In this document: positions 14,909-15,754 of the stretch, one piece after another
Position numbering within the stretch: position 1 is the first letter of the stretch
Layout: each line of letters starts with the position of its first letter
Source of the DNA: Pelagophyceae sp. CCMP2097
Taxonomy: Eukaryota; Sar; Pelagophyceae
Assembly (NCBI GenBank): GCA_026770575.1
Contig: MU657258.1
Span: 152,547-168,300 of the forward strand
Direction: 5' to 3'
Length of the DNA stretch: 15,754 nt
Notes under the pieces: generated by a model
Told to the model about the DNA's origin: nothing
Databases searched by the model: none
The model's input: the letters and a program-made list of their open reading frames with translations, nothing else
Made by a program: the position numbers and the translations under genes

Positions 14909-15754
14909 AAAGTGCCTAAGTCCGGAGGCGACGGCTGAAGGCACCTTCGCGCCCTGCATTCGATCCGAGTAACTGCACCTTTTAAAGGCATTTCAAATTT
15001 GCCCCCCAAAATACGACCTTCTTTGGCGAACCATCTTGTTACAAGGCTGATAAAAACGACTTGGACTCCAAGGAACATGTTTGGAACAACATTTCCTTGT
15101 GATTTCATCAAATATCAAAAAAAAAAAGTAGTGAAATACCCACAATATGTAGGTTATGGACCCCATACAAGGCATGTTGAGTGGGATATGCTTGATAAGG
15201 CTCTTTTGGGGGTTCCAAGGTCCTTTTTGGGGGTAACAGGGCTTTACTCGACGGGAAATTTAGAGCATATGTTTTTATTTTAACCTCCGGTGGGAACGCA
15301 ACAAACACGTGCTTTTAAGGACTTGATTAAAATAACGTTTTAGGTTTTCATCAGCCTTGATCTTGTAGCCCGGGGAATTTATCGCGGACTCGGGATGGAT
15401 TTACACCCCCCCCCCCCCGGCTCTCGGTCGTTGCGCGGCTGGACCTTCGGTCCAACCGGCTCCGCATCGGGGCGCTCCAACAGCGGCCGTGAAAATAGCG
15501 ACTGATTTAATCCTGTGAAATCCCAGTCAGAATAATATTTTACTTTCAGGAGGAGACATGGAGCCCGAGAGACGCTCGAGAGACGCTCGAGAGACGGCGA
15601 ACGCGCCCGCCTAGGACCGTGCTCGTCGTCTCTACACCCCGCCTAGGTGCACTTACTCGGAGCGCCGCGAGAGACAGTCCGGGGCCGGCGGACGGGCCTT
15701 CGCCACTGGGGTCGTCGCCGCGGGGCAGTAGTACCAGGGACAACGCAACGAGGA
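14909..15754. other. no gene seen; short low-complexity tracts
   Basis: The stretch from 14980 to 15360 is AT-rich and without a domain. There is a C13 run at 15406-15418 and three units of CGAGAGACGCT-like 11-bp repeat from 15566. The minus-strand frame at 15546-15743 is composition-driven. Confidence 0.5.

Overview
The window looks like nuclear DNA from a eukaryote with short spliceosomal introns. The best gene, a major facilitator superfamily (MFS) transporter, is intact only if three introns of about 46 to 95 nt with GT/GC-AG borders are removed. A MYND-type zinc finger, abundant short nonautonomous transposon-like repeats and GC-rich exons in a mixed-composition background fit a microalga or another protist (for example a stramenopile). 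That placement is inference; no rRNA or organellar gene is present to test it.

Layout: (1) bases 1-250 hold a five-unit 27-bp tandem repeat that can be read as a nonapeptide repeat. (2) 328-1331, minus strand, is a TauD/TfdA-like Fe(II)/2-oxoglutarate dioxygenase, probably with a short signal-peptide exon and a 53-nt intron, and with Gln where the first metal-binding His is expected. (3) 1737-2476 is a TIR-bounded element. (4) 3310-3480 encodes a truncated MYND finger, directly followed by a 1,129-bp element (3488-4616) with TIRs and a perfect 7-bp target duplication. (5) 5095-5700 is a GC-rich tandem array with G6/C6 hairpins. (6) 6659-8077 holds a large foldback element and related termini. 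(7) 8133-9558 is a nested repeat block bracketed by 82-bp inverted repeats and containing a pre-miRNA-like hairpin, a second hairpin, a tetranucleotide microsatellite and a MITE. (8) 9700-11168 is the MFS gene. (9) 11475-11917 has three 155-bp tandem units in which a short peptide is conserved through synonymous changes. (10) 13025-14046 contains a 190-bp inverted repeat and a TA-flanked 347-bp MITE inserted into another copy of the 3488-4616 family. (11) 14050-15754 has no convincing gene.

Only two genes look close to complete, the dioxygenase and the transporter. They are 8 kb apart with transposon debris between them, so nothing suggests a joint pathway. The main interest is a dense, partly datable nest of small inverted-repeat elements, plus the unusual dioxygenase active site.
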